Shown in pieces: positions 33,896 through 42,785 of a DNA stretch of 64,000 nt (position 1 is the first letter of the stretch; the number at the start of each line of letters is the position of its first letter). The stretch comes from JBFXCK01 sp050182275 (GTDB lineage: Bacteria; Pseudomonadota; Alphaproteobacteria; SHNJ01). The notes below the pieces were generated by a model. That model was given only the letters and a program-made list of their open reading frames with translations, had not been told where the DNA came from and did no database searches. Location: contig JBFXCK010000003.1 in assembly GCA_050182275.1 (NCBI GenBank), positions 112,376 to 176,375 of the forward strand, read 5' to 3'. Made by a program: the position numbers and the translations under genes.

Positions 33896-35598
33896 ATGTT
33901 TTTCAACGCACCCAAAACTTTTAAAGAAGCGCTCGCCTTTGACGATGTGCTGTTAAAGCCTGCCGCCAGCTCAATCATTCCTGCCCAGGCTAAAACCAAC
34001 ACCCAATTAACGCAACGCATTCAGCTCGGCATTCCGATTCTATCGGCGGCGATGGATACGGTTACCGAATCCGCCATGGCGATTGCTATGGCGCAGGCCG
34101 GGGGCCTTGGCGTAATTCACCGCAACATGTCGATTCATGCGCAGGCCGATCAGGTGCGCGCCGTCAAAAAATTTGAATCCGGCATGGTGGTGAACCCCGT
34201 CACCATTAACCCCGACCAAAGCCTGGCCGAGGCGTTTAATTTAATGCTGGAAAACCATATTTCGGGCATTCCGGTAGTGGAGAAGGGGACGAACAAATTG
34301 GTCGGCATTCTGACCAACCGCGATGTCCGCTTCGNNNNNNNNNNNNNNNNNNNNNNNNNNNNNNNNNNNNNNNNNNNNNNNNNNNNNNNNNNNNNNNNNN
34401 NNNNNNNNNNNNNNNNNNNNNNNNNNNNNNNNNNAACCCCGACCAAAGCCTGGCCGAGGCGTTTAATTTAATGCTGGAAAACCATATTTCGGGCATTCCG
34501 GTAGTGGAGAAGGGGACGAACAAATTGGTCGGCATTCTGACCAACCGCGATGTCCGCTTCGCCAAGGATACCAGCCAAAAAGTCGGCGATTTAATGACGC
34601 GTGAATTGATTACGGTCAAAGAAAATGTCTCGCGCGAAGAAGCCAAACGTCTATTGCATCATCACCGCATCGAAAAACTTTTGGTGGTTGATGACGCCTA
34701 TCGCTGCATCGGCTTGATTACCGTGAAAGACATGGAAAAAGCGCAGAAATTCCCGAACGCCAGCAAAGATGAAAAAGGCCGCCTGCGCGTGGCCGCCGCC
34801 ATTGGCACCGGCCCTGACGGGCTAGGGCGCGCCCAGGCGCTGATCGATGCCGAGATTGATATTATTGTGGTTGATACCGCTCACGGCCATTCGCAATCGG
34901 TAGTGGAAGCCGTAACTAAAGTGCGGAAACTTTCCAATTACACCCAAATTATCGCCGGTAATGTGGCCACCGCTGAAGCTTCCAAAGCTTTAATCGATGC
35001 CGGCGCCGATGCAATTAAGGTCGGGATTGGCCCCGGCTCGATTTGCACTACGCGCATTGTGGCGGGAATCGGCGTGCCGCAACTAACAGCCATTTTAGAT
35101 TGCGCTGAGGCATGCAAAAAAGCCGGCATTCCGGTTATCGCCGATGGCGGTATCCGCTATTCCGGCGATTTGGCGAAAGCAATTGCCGCCGGCGCCGATT
35201 GCATCATGATGGGTTCGCTTCTGGCGGGAACCGATGAAAGCCCGGGGGAAGTATTCTTATATCAGGGCCGTTCCTATAAATCCTACCGCGGCATGGGTTC
35301 GCTGGGCGCGATGAGCCAGGGCGCGGCTGACCGTTATTTCCAAGGCGGCACCGAAGCGCCAAAATTAGTGCCGGAAGGCGTTGAAGGCATGGTTCCCTAT
35401 AAGGGCGCGGTTTCCGGCGTATTGCATCAAATGATCGGCGGCCTCAAAGCCTCGATGGGCTATACCGGCAACGGCACGATTGCCGACATGCAAAAGAACG
35501 CCGAATTCATCCGCATCACTTCGGCCGGCTGGCGCGAAAGCCATGTGCATGACATCACCGTAACCCGCGAGACGCCGAACTATAAGCCGGATGTTTAG
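33896..35598 (+). CDS. guaB: IMP dehydrogenase GuaB, interrupted only by an assembly gap
   Basis: The enzyme oxidises IMP to XMP, the first committed step of GMP synthesis. The first part starts TFKEALAFDDVLLKPAASSIIPAQ and reaches the CBS domains. After the N run the frame resumes two bases out of register. The sequence on both sides of the gap is the same 127 bp, so removing 227 bp restores one frame of about 491 residues, the normal length. After the gap come CBS motifs, VAAAIGTGPDGLGRAQALIDAE, the catalytic-loop cysteine in IGPGSICTTRIVAGIGVPQ, and GGIRYSGDLAKAIAAGADCIMMGSLLAGTDE. It is not a pseudogene in my reading. guaA follows 2.5 kb downstream. Confidence 0.95.
34335..34434. other. 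Scaffold gap of 100 N
   Basis: Exactly 100 unknown bases inside guaB. The 127 bases before it (34208-34334) are identical to the 127 bases after it (34435-34561), so the true gap is most likely zero or negative. Confidence 0.99.
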
Positions 35599-35610
35599 TT
35601 CAATATTGTT

Positions 35611-35660
35611 CATCCTTCGACAAGCTCAGGATGAGCTCATGGTGAGCTTGTCGAACCATG
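35611..35660 (+). repeat. Dispersed bipartite palindromic repeat, copy 3
   Basis: Complete 50-base copy between the guaB stop and the rsmB start, ending only 7 bp before the rsmB ATG, so it occupies the place of a ribosome-binding site. Confidence 0.9.
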
Positions 35661-35667
35661 TGTTTTC

Positions 35668-36963
35668 ATGATTCCAGGGGCTAGGTGCCAAACCGTATTA
35701 GATATTTTATCCGAAGCCGCGCAAAGTAAAGCGCCGCTGGACCGCATCACCACGCACCATTTCCGCCAGCGCCGTTATATTGGCAGCCATGACCGCCAGG
35801 CCATCAGCCAAATGGTGTATGGCGTTATCCGCCACCGCCGCCGCTTGGAATATTGCTTGGCGCAAAGCGGCGCTGAAGAAAGCATCCGGCGGATGTTTTT
35901 GCTTTATCTCAAGCTTTATTCTCCCTGGCAGGAAAAAGAAATTACCGGGGCTTTTAATGGCGATAAATTCTGCCCCGATCCTTTAAGCAATGAGGAAAAG
36001 GCTTTGCTGGAGCAGGCGGTCATCCCCAAAGACATGCCGGAAGATGTGGCGGCCGAATGTCCGCCCGATTTTTATAGGCCGCTAAAATCCTTATTCGGCG
36101 ACAGGTTTTTGGATGAACTTAAAGCGTTAAATGAAGAGGCGGGGGTTGATTTAAGGGTCAATATGCTTAAGGCCAAGCCCGAAGAAATGCTGGCGGAATT
36201 AAAGGAAGCTGGCCTGCCCATTCAAAAAATGCCCTATTCGCCTATTGGCTTTCGTCTTCCCACCCGTTTGCCGCTTGATCGGATTCCGGGCTTGAAAGAC
36301 GGCAAGCTCGAAATTCAAGATGAATCATCGCAAATTGCGGCCATATTATTAGACGTAAAATCGGGCCAGCGCGTGCTTGATTTGTGCGCAGGGGCAGGGG
36401 GGAAATCTTTGGCGCTGGCCTCGCTCATGAATGGCCGCGGGCGGATTGCCGCAACCGATGTCGACGCCAAACGCCTGGCCAATGCCAAAGCCCGCATTAA
36501 AAGATCGGGCGCGCAAAACATCGAGCTGCGGCAAATCGAGGGCCTGGAAGATAAATGGCTAAAGCGCCAGGAAAAAACTTTCGACCGCGTTCTAGTCGAT
36601 GCGCCTTGCAGCGGGTCGGGCACTTGGCGGCGTAACCCGGATGCGAGGTTCCGCTACAAGCAGGAAGATATCGAACGCCTTAAGCAAACCCAAATCGCGT
36701 TGTTACGGGCAGCCCTGCCGCTGCTTAAAAAAGGCGGCTATTTAATTTATGCAACCTGCTCGCTATTGCGGGAGGAGAATGAAGAAGTAGTTGCGGCGGC
36801 CTTAAAAGACCAGCCCAGCTATCAACAACTAAAAATCGCCGAATTTTGGCCCGATTTTTTTGCGGCCCCTTATCCCGGCAATCAAGATTCCGCCGCTTTG
36901 CGCCTTACCCCAGCGCAGCATGGGGTGGATGGGTTTGTGATGAGTTTAATGGAAAAAATATAG
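35668..36963 (+). CDS. 16S rRNA m5C methyltransferase, RsmB/Sun family
   Basis: The 431-residue enzyme has an N-terminal NusB-like RNA-binding part (residues 1-140, with FRQRRYIGSHDRQAISQMVYGVIRHRRRLEY). A SAM-dependent domain follows: VLDLCAGAGGKSLALASLMNGRGRIAATDVD, DAPCSGSGTWRRNPDARFR, and the catalytic cysteine in LIYATCSLLREENEEVV. It most likely methylates C967-type cytosine of 16S rRNA. An RsmF-like specificity cannot be excluded. The start codon lies just after a palindromic repeat, with no visible ribosome-binding site. Confidence 0.9.
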   Translation: MIPGARCQTVLDILSEAAQSKAPLDRITTHHFRQRRYIGSHDRQAISQMVYGVIRHRRRLEYCLAQSGAEESIRRMFLLYLKLYSPWQEKEITGAFNGDKFCPDPLSNEEKALLEQAVIPKDMPEDVAAECPPDFYRPLKSLFGDRFLDELKALNEEAGVDLRVNMLKAKPEEMLAELKEAGLPIQKMPYSPIGFRLPTRLPLDRIPGLKDGKLEIQDESSQIAAILLDVKSGQRVLDLCAGAGGKSLALASLMNGRGRIAATDVDAKRLANAKARIKRSGAQNIELRQIEGLEDKWLKRQEKTFDRVLVDAPCSGSGTWRRNPDARFRYKQEDIERLKQTQIALLRAALPLLKKGGYLIYATCSLLREENEEVVAAALKDQPSYQQLKIAEFWPDFFAAPYPGNQDSAALRLTPAQHGVDGFVMSLMEKI

Positions 36964-37015
36964 GCGTATCTCAACGCTGATATTAGCTTTTGAATCGTCC
37001 GCTTTGCGCTTGGCT

Positions 37016-38065
37016 CTAAAGCGATCTGGATGGTCCGGGTTTAGTATATCGGTCATGCCGATCAGGAGGGAAGAACGCCTTTTCAGTTTTATCCCTGAGA
37101 CGGTAGCGCGCAAAAGCTGTTTCCTGTAGCGGCGCTGCTTCGGGGTTTATATGCTTTGCCGCTTTAATCGCTTTGCGCGCTGATGCAGCCAAAGTTCTAT
37201 TTTCTTTGATGACAAAGAGAGTATCAGCAAGCTCTTCCACCTGGTTATTTTCCACTTGCCGGATAACGGCGCGCCTAAATGCTTTTGGAATTACTCTTCT
37301 TAAATGGGGAAAATTCTGAACCGCTTTTACCGTGCGTATAAAGGCTGATGGATTTTTATTTGCTAATTGGTGAGTTAGCACGGTTTCAATGTCTTGCGGC
37401 GTAAGCACTGCCATCAAATCACGCCGGTTTTGAATGGCTTCAATCAAGTGAACAAAATCTTTCAACGAGGGAGAAGTTAAGATTTGGGGGACGATATTTT
37501 TAATATGATGCGGTTTTACCCCCTTCATTAAATGCGGTTGATCTTTGATTTGGTTTATTATTTCGGATGCCCGGCTATATATCCGTGATTCTTCATTAAG
37601 GGCTTTTTCGATATCGCCCGGCTTTATGACTTCTAGTAAAGCCGGCCGGTTTTTAATGATAACTAAAACTTCGGCAAAACCATTGATCCAGCCCCGGTTT
37701 AATTGCTGTGACACAGCCTCGGCGATCATATCAGGCGTCACCGCTTTGTCCATTAGTTCAGGATAGGGATTTCTTTGAACTATGCTAAGAAATTGAACAA
37801 ACCAACCAATTTGATAGTGTTTTAAATTCTGCCGCATAGCGGAATTAAGCATAAGAGCAATTTTGCCATATAATCCGACATGGGATTGGAGATTCAATAA
37901 GGCTTTAGCAAAATCTTCGCCCAAGCCCTGTTCCAACTGATTAGAAATAACCGGCTGCAATTCTGCCCAATTATAAAAATTTGGCTCAGCTAGACGGCCA
38001 CTTAAGATACCATTGGCTAGGCTGAGAAAAAGGCGCGAGCGGGTTTGGGCGGATGTCATGGTCAA
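37016..38065 (-). CDS. Hypothetical protein made of ~37-residue helical repeats
   Basis: The 349-residue soluble protein matches no family I recognise. From about residue 52 to 305 it consists of about seven repeats, with equivalent hydrophobic positions at F52, F89, F130, A166, F204, F242 and L279 (spacings 36-41). Well-aligned units are FAEVLVIIKNRPALLEVIKP, FVHLIEAIQNRRDLMAVLTP and FIRTVKAVQNFPHLRRVIPK. The rough consensus is a helix, then NRPxLMxxlxPxDIe, then a second helix ending in QL. This looks like an alpha-solenoid scaffold for protein or RNA binding. The C-terminal 40 residues are basic and probably disordered. It lies between rsmB and guaA on the opposite strand, as a lone gene. 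Confidence 0.75.
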   Translation of the reverse strand: MTMTSAQTRSRLFLSLANGILSGRLAEPNFYNWAELQPVISNQLEQGLGEDFAKALLNLQSHVGLYGKIALMLNSAMRQNLKHYQIGWFVQFLSIVQRNPYPELMDKAVTPDMIAEAVSQQLNRGWINGFAEVLVIIKNRPALLEVIKPGDIEKALNEESRIYSRASEIINQIKDQPHLMKGVKPHHIKNIVPQILTSPSLKDFVHLIEAIQNRRDLMAVLTPQDIETVLTHQLANKNPSAFIRTVKAVQNFPHLRRVIPKAFRRAVIRQVENNQVEELADTLFVIKENRTLAASARKAIKAAKHINPEAAPLQETAFARYRLRDKTEKAFFPPDRHDRYTKPGPSRSL

Positions 38066-38163
38066 ATATTTGATTCCTTATAGAACACAAGCGAATTTTT
38101 GTCAATACGGTAAATCAAAGCTAAATCCCTTCCATCTTATTGAAATTCCGCTATAACCTTATC

Positions 38164-39714
38164 ATGAATCACGACAAAATCCTCATCCTTGATTTCGGTT
38201 CCCAGGTTACCCAGCTCATTGCCCGCCGTGTCCGTGAAAGCGGGGTTTATTGCGAGATTTTGCCCTTTAATGCCGATGCCAGAAAAATTCAGGAATTCAA
38301 GCCGCGCGGCGTAATTCTTTCGGGCAGCCATTATTCGGTATTTGAAAATGGCTCGCCGCAAATTCCCGATGCTGTTTTACAAATGAATTTGCCGATTTTC
38401 GGCATTTGCTATGGACAGCAAGCTTTGTGCCATCAATTGGGCGGCAAGGTTGAAAGCGGCCACAGCCGTGAATTCGGCAAGGCCGAAGTGGAAGTCACTA
38501 AATCCTGCACCTTGTTCGACGGCGTTTGGAGTAAGGGATCCAAACAAACCGTATGGATGAGCCATGGCGACCGTGTCACCAAAATCCCGCCCGGCTTTGA
38601 AGTGGTGGGCATTAGCGAAGGGGCGCCTTTCGCCGTGATCGCCAATGAAAATAAAAAAATCTATGCGGTGCAATTTCACCCCGAAGTGGCGCACACGCCC
38701 ACCGGCGCGCAATTGCTGAAAAATTTCACCCACCGCATCGCCGGTTGCAAAGGCGATTGGAGCATGGCCGCCTTCAAGGCCGAGGCGATCGAAAAAATCC
38801 AAAAACAAGTGGGTAAAGGCAAAGTATTATGCGGCCTTTCGGGTGGCGTTGATTCTTCGGTCGTGGCGGTATTGCTGCACGAGGCGATTGGCGATCAATT
38901 GCAATGCGTGTTTGTCGATACCGGGCTTTTGCGGGAAGGGGAGGCGGAGCAGGTGGTTACGCTTTTCCGCAATCATTATAATATCCCCCTCCTTCATGTT
39001 GATGCGAAAAAAGAGTTTTTGGGGGCGCTTGCGAATCTGTCCGATCCTGAAGCCAAGCGCAAAACCATTGGTAAGCTGTTCATTGATGTGTTCGAGCGCG
39101 AAGCCAAAAAAATCGGCAAAGTCGATTTTTTGGCGCAAGGCACGCTTTATCCTGATGTGATTGAATCGGTTTCCGCCACCGGCGGCCCCAGCGTTACCAT
39201 CAAATCGCACCATAATGTCGGCGGCCTGCCTGAACGCATGAATATGAAATTGGTCGAGCCGGTGCGGGAATTATTTAAAGACGAAGTCCGCGCCCTGGGC
39301 CGTGAATTGGGCTTGCCGGAAAGTTTGATCGGCCGCCATCCTTTCCCCGGCCCCGGTTTGGCGATCCGGGTATTGGGGGAAATCACGGAAGAAAAACTAA
39401 AAATTCTGCGCCAGGCCGATGTGATTTATTTGGATGAAATCAGAAAAGCCGGCCTGTACGATAAAATTTGGCAGGCATTCGCTGTGCTGCTTCCGGTGCG
39501 GAGCGTCGGTGTCATGGGGGATGGGCGTTCTTATGAATATGTATGCGCTTTGCGCGCCGTCACCTCGACTGATGGCATGACGGCCGAGGCCTATGAATTC
39601 CCGCCGGGCTTTTTGGCCCGCGTTGCCACGCGCATATGCAACGAAGTGCGCGGCATTAACCGCGTGACTTACGATTACACCAGTAAGCCGCCTGGCACGA
39701 TTGAATGGGAATAG
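38164..39714 (+). CDS. guaA: GMP synthase (glutamine-hydrolysing)
   Basis: The 516-residue two-domain enzyme converts XMP to GMP. The class I glutamine amidotransferase domain has GICYGQQALCHQLGG with the nucleophilic cysteine, and the His-Glu pair is in VQFHPEVAHTPTG. The ATP pyrophosphatase domain has the P-loop LSGGVDSSVVAVLL, and the C-terminal dimer domain ends PPGTIEWE. The ATG at 38164 (MNHDKILILDFGSQVTQLIARRVRE) is chosen over one 8 codons upstream because GuaA normally begins this way. No good ribosome-binding site is seen for either. Confidence 0.98.
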   Translation: MNHDKILILDFGSQVTQLIARRVRESGVYCEILPFNADARKIQEFKPRGVILSGSHYSVFENGSPQIPDAVLQMNLPIFGICYGQQALCHQLGGKVESGHSREFGKAEVEVTKSCTLFDGVWSKGSKQTVWMSHGDRVTKIPPGFEVVGISEGAPFAVIANENKKIYAVQFHPEVAHTPTGAQLLKNFTHRIAGCKGDWSMAAFKAEAIEKIQKQVGKGKVLCGLSGGVDSSVVAVLLHEAIGDQLQCVFVDTGLLREGEAEQVVTLFRNHYNIPLLHVDAKKEFLGALANLSDPEAKRKTIGKLFIDVFEREAKKIGKVDFLAQGTLYPDVIESVSATGGPSVTIKSHHNVGGLPERMNMKLVEPVRELFKDEVRALGRELGLPESLIGRHPFPGPGLAIRVLGEITEEKLKILRQADVIYLDEIRKAGLYDKIWQAFAVLLPVRSVGVMGDGRSYEYVCALRAVTSTDGMTAEAYEFPPGFLARVATRICNEVRGINRVTYDYTSKPPGTIEWE

Positions 39715-39715
39715 A

Positions 39716-40057
39716 TTATTTCTTCGCCCGTTTGGGCAGGGAATGATGAAAAAACTCCAGCAAATCTTCCAAACTGTGGCGCTGCGCCCAGCGTTTGGTT
39801 TTGGCATATAAAACATAGCGCCCCCGCTTGTGCGAGGCGCGGCTAGCTTTAATAAAAGTGAAATCCGGCAATTCCAATAAATCGGCGAAAAGTTTAAAAG
39901 CCACCAATCCCGGGCGCTGCTCCAATTTGTAATGCCACCAGGTGGATGGCCCGGCCTGCGTTGCGTATAAATTCAACAGGACGTTTAATTCGGCGCGCGT
40001 GAAATGCTCGCTGACTTTGCGGCGGCGGAATTCGGCGAAGGCTATAACTTTGCTCAT
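39716..40057 (-). CDS. Hypothetical small basic protein
   Basis: The 113-residue product from the ATG at 40057 has AGGA 6-7 bp before it. An alternative ATG at 40108 would add 17 residues. The sequence AFAEFRRRKVSEHFTRAELNVLLNLYATQ opens with a charged helix and a helix-turn-like unit, followed by aromatic-rich segments and a basic tail PKRAKK. The family is not recognised. A DNA- or RNA-binding role would fit the charge but is not shown. It converges on guaA with one base between the stops. Confidence 0.6.
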   Translation of the reverse strand: MSKVIAFAEFRRRKVSEHFTRAELNVLLNLYATQAGPSTWWHYKLEQRPGLVAFKLFADLLELPDFTFIKASRASHKRGRYVLYAKTKRWAQRHSLEDLLEFFHHSLPKRAKK

Positions 40058-40235
40058 GGCGTCCTGCCAATTATAAAAAGTTTCGCTGGATAATTCTATT
40101 GTGAACAAAAATTAGTGGATATTTTGTTAATTTAGCGCCCTATTAACAACAACTTACCGTGCGGTGCAAAAGCGCCTTGTTTTCAGCCTCTTACAAAGGT
40201 ATGACAGGGGGTAGCAACAAGCATAAGGAGAAGCC

Positions 40236-40796
40236 ATGGCTGTAGAAACCCCTATTTGCGATTTCGGCAAGCCCGCTATCGATTTTAAATTAAAAGGCAT
40301 CGACGGCAAGACTTATACGCTTAAAGACATCCAAGGGCCTAATGGCGCGTTGGTTATGTTTATTTGCAATCATTGCCCTTATGTTAAGGCAGTGGCCGAA
40401 CGCTTGGTGCGTGATGTGGCTGAATTGCAAAAGCAAGGCATTGGCGCAATTGCGATTATGTCGAACGACACCCAAACCTATCCCGAAGATTCGTTCGAGA
40501 ATATGAAAAAATTCGCGGCCCAGCACCAATTCACCTTTCCTTATGTGATTGATGAAACCCAAGATATCGCCCGCAAATATGGCGCGGTGTGCACGCCCGA
40601 TTTCTTCGGTTACAATGCGAAAGGCGAATTGCAATATCGCGGCCGTCTGGATGCTTCGCGCAAAGAAACCGGCCCCCCCGACGCCAAGCGCGAATTGTTC
40701 GAGGCGATGAGCCAAATAGCCAAAACCGGCCAAGGCCCCAAAGAGCAAATTCCCAGCATGGGCTGTTCAATTAAATGGCGCGCCCAGGCGGCTTAA
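40236..40796 (+). CDS. Thioredoxin-like (AhpC/TSA-redoxin family) protein
   Basis: The 186-residue cytoplasmic protein has the peroxiredoxin-like opening FGKPAIDFKLKGIDGKTYTLKDI. A CxxC motif follows in MFICNHCPYVKAVAERL (about 45-48), and the thioredoxin-fold cis-proline is likely in GAVCTPDFFGYNAKGELQYRGRLD. Such CNHCPYVK proteins are common in bacteria and are usually annotated as thioredoxin family. The exact redox partner is unknown. An AAGGAG site precedes the ATG. It is 14 bp before the YfgM-like gene and may be co-transcribed with it. Confidence 0.88.
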   Translation: MAVETPICDFGKPAIDFKLKGIDGKTYTLKDIQGPNGALVMFICNHCPYVKAVAERLVRDVAELQKQGIGAIAIMSNDTQTYPEDSFENMKKFAAQHQFTFPYVIDETQDIARKYGAVCTPDFFGYNAKGELQYRGRLDASRKETGPPDAKRELFEAMSQIAKTGQGPKEQIPSMGCSIKWRAQAA

Positions 40797-40810
40797 TTTC
40801 AAGGAAAACC

Positions 40811-41467
40811 ATGACCGATATTTTAGATGAAATCGAAGAAGATTTGCAGCGCGAGCGCTGGGTTAAGCTTTGGCAAAAATATGGCAATTGGGTAATCGGC
40901 GCGGCGCTGGCGGCGGTGTTGATCACGGCGGGTTCGGTTGGCGTTGAACGCTACCGCCAATATCAGCGCGGGCAAGATGCCGAAAAATTAGCCACGGCCA
41001 CCCGTTATATCGACATCACCCGTTTCGAGGAGGCGCTGCCGGTTTTAAATAGGTTAGCCGGTGAAGGCACCGGCGGGTATGCCGCCTTGGCCGGATTTAA
41101 AGCGGCCGCCTTGAAATTAGAGCAAAAAGATTTCAAAGGCGCGATTGAAGCCTATGAGGCGATCGCCGCCAACCGCCGCGTTGATTCCCTCTATCGCGAT
41201 CTTGCCGCCATTTATTCCGCGGGGCGTCAAGTGCAAACGGGCAAATATGATGCCGCTGTCCTCAACACCAAATTGATGCCCCTGACCGGTGAAGGCCGTC
41301 CTTTCCGCTTCGCTGCGATGGAAATACAGGGCGCCATCGCCTTGGATCAAGGCCATCGGGACGCCGCAAAATCCATCTTCGCGCAATTAGCCATATTGCC
41401 CGATGTTCCGCCGGGCATTAAAAACCGCGCCACTCAAGTTTTGGCGGCTCAGTTCGGGGAAGGTTAA
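40811..41467 (+). CDS. YfgM-like membrane-anchored TPR protein
   Basis: The 218-residue protein starts TDILDEIEEDLQRERWVKLWQKYGNWVIGAALAAVLITAGSV, a cytoplasmic helix followed by one membrane helix, as in YfgM. TPR-like helices are exposed to the periplasm (ATRYIDITRFEEALPVLNRL and on). YfgM associates with SecYEG and periplasmic chaperones. The gene order yfgM-bamB-der found in many proteobacteria is kept here, which supports the assignment. A start 12 codons upstream is possible but overlaps the previous gene. Confidence 0.85.
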   Translation: MTDILDEIEEDLQRERWVKLWQKYGNWVIGAALAAVLITAGSVGVERYRQYQRGQDAEKLATATRYIDITRFEEALPVLNRLAGEGTGGYAALAGFKAAALKLEQKDFKGAIEAYEAIAANRRVDSLYRDLAAIYSAGRQVQTGKYDAAVLNTKLMPLTGEGRPFRFAAMEIQGAIALDQGHRDAAKSIFAQLAILPDVPPGIKNRATQVLAAQFGEG

Positions 41468-41468
41468 G

Positions 41469-42773
41469 TTGCGCTTTATATTTCTGATCGCTTTGGTTGT
41501 TTTAACCGCCTGCAGTTCGCTGGAATTTTTGGGCGAGGGCCCGCCGCCGCCTTTGCCGGGCGAACGCATCGCGATTTTGAAAGGCAATAACCAATTGCTG
41601 GCCGATCCCGCGCTCGCCGGTATTGCGGTGCAACTGCCCGATCCTTTTTTAAATACGGCCTGGCCGCAAGCGGGCGGCTATCCCAATCACATGATGGGGC
41701 ATTTAAGCTTGGGCGGCGGCTTGCGCCAGTTATGGAAAGTCGATGCCGGGCGCGGCAACGACAAACAATATATTTTAGCGGCCCCTATTGCCGACCAGGG
41801 CCGGATTTTTACGATTGATGTCGAGGCCAAGGCATATGCCTTGAGCTTACAGGAGGGCAAGAAATTATGGGTTGCCGATCTGGCACCGCCCAAAGGCGGC
41901 CGCGCGGAAATTGGCGGCGGCGGGCTGGCATTAGATGGCGAAAGTTTAATCGCCACTACCGGCTATGGCGAAGTGATCGCGCTTGATGTGAATGATGGAA
42001 AAATTTTATGGCGTAAACAAGTCAACAGCCCCATCCGCGCCGCGCCCACCATCACCAATGGGCGGATTTTGGTTATTACCGTTGATAACCGGACGCTCGC
42101 GCTCTCTTCCAAGGATGGCGCCACCCTATGGACACATGAAGGAATTAACGAGCCGGTGACCTTATTGGGCGCTGCATCAGCCGCGGCGGATGAAGGTATT
42201 TTTGTAGTGCCTTATTCATCGGGCGAATTATTCGGTTTGCGCCAGGATACCGGGCGTGTGCTGTGGTCCGACAGTTTGATTTCCCCCCGCCGCAGCAATC
42301 AATTGGCGAGCCTGGGCGCCATCAGCGGCTTGCCGGTTCTGGATAAAGGCTTGGTTGTGGCGATCGGCCATGGCGGGCGGATGCTGGGCTTGGAAGCCAA
42401 AACCGGCGGCCGCGTGTGGGATCAGGAATTGGGCGGCACCGAAACGCCGTGGGTTGCCGGTGATTTTATTTTCGTGCAGGGCAGCGACGGAATTTTGCGT
42501 TGCATTTTACGCCGTGATGGCCGCGTGCGCTGGGCCAGCCTATTGCCGCAAGGCAAAGATAAAGATAAGCCGATTTTATATAGCGGCCCTATTTTAGCGG
42601 GCGGAAAGCTGTTCAGCGTTAGCAGCAAGGGCGATTTGATGATGATCGATCCTTATACCGGCCAAATCATGGGCAAGCACGATATTGGCGAGCCGGTGCT
42701 CATTCCGCCTATTGTGGTGAATAACACGTTACTGTTGTTGTCGGTCAAAGGCAATTTGATCGCCTTGCGGTAA
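41469..42773 (+). CDS. bamB: Outer-membrane assembly lipoprotein BamB
   Basis: The 434-residue beta-propeller lipoprotein belongs to the BAM complex, which inserts outer-membrane barrels. A TTG at 41469 is chosen as start: GGGGAAGG lies 5-6 bp upstream, and it places a clean lipoprotein signal (LRFIFLIALVVLTAC, lipobox LTAC) at the N terminus. An upstream ATG at 41403 would bury the signal behind 22 residues and overlap the previous gene. PQQ-like blades are visible as repeats of DGKILWRKQV, DGATLWTHEG and DTGRVLWSDS. It starts one base after the YfgM-like stop and ends 12 bp before der. Confidence 0.93.
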   Translation: MRFIFLIALVVLTACSSLEFLGEGPPPPLPGERIAILKGNNQLLADPALAGIAVQLPDPFLNTAWPQAGGYPNHMMGHLSLGGGLRQLWKVDAGRGNDKQYILAAPIADQGRIFTIDVEAKAYALSLQEGKKLWVADLAPPKGGRAEIGGGGLALDGESLIATTGYGEVIALDVNDGKILWRKQVNSPIRAAPTITNGRILVITVDNRTLALSSKDGATLWTHEGINEPVTLLGAASAAADEGIFVVPYSSGELFGLRQDTGRVLWSDSLISPRRSNQLASLGAISGLPVLDKGLVVAIGHGGRMLGLEAKTGGRVWDQELGGTETPWVAGDFIFVQGSDGILRCILRRDGRVRWASLLPQGKDKDKPILYSGPILAGGKLFSVSSKGDLMMIDPYTGQIMGKHDIGEPVLIPPIVVNNTLLLLSVKGNLIALR

Positions 42774-42785
42774 AAGGAAAAAGCG

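Noticed and set aside
34150..34646. Two minus-strand frames and an apparent duplicated CBS domain around the N run
   Set aside because: They arise from the duplicated contig ends and the N bases, not from real sequence.
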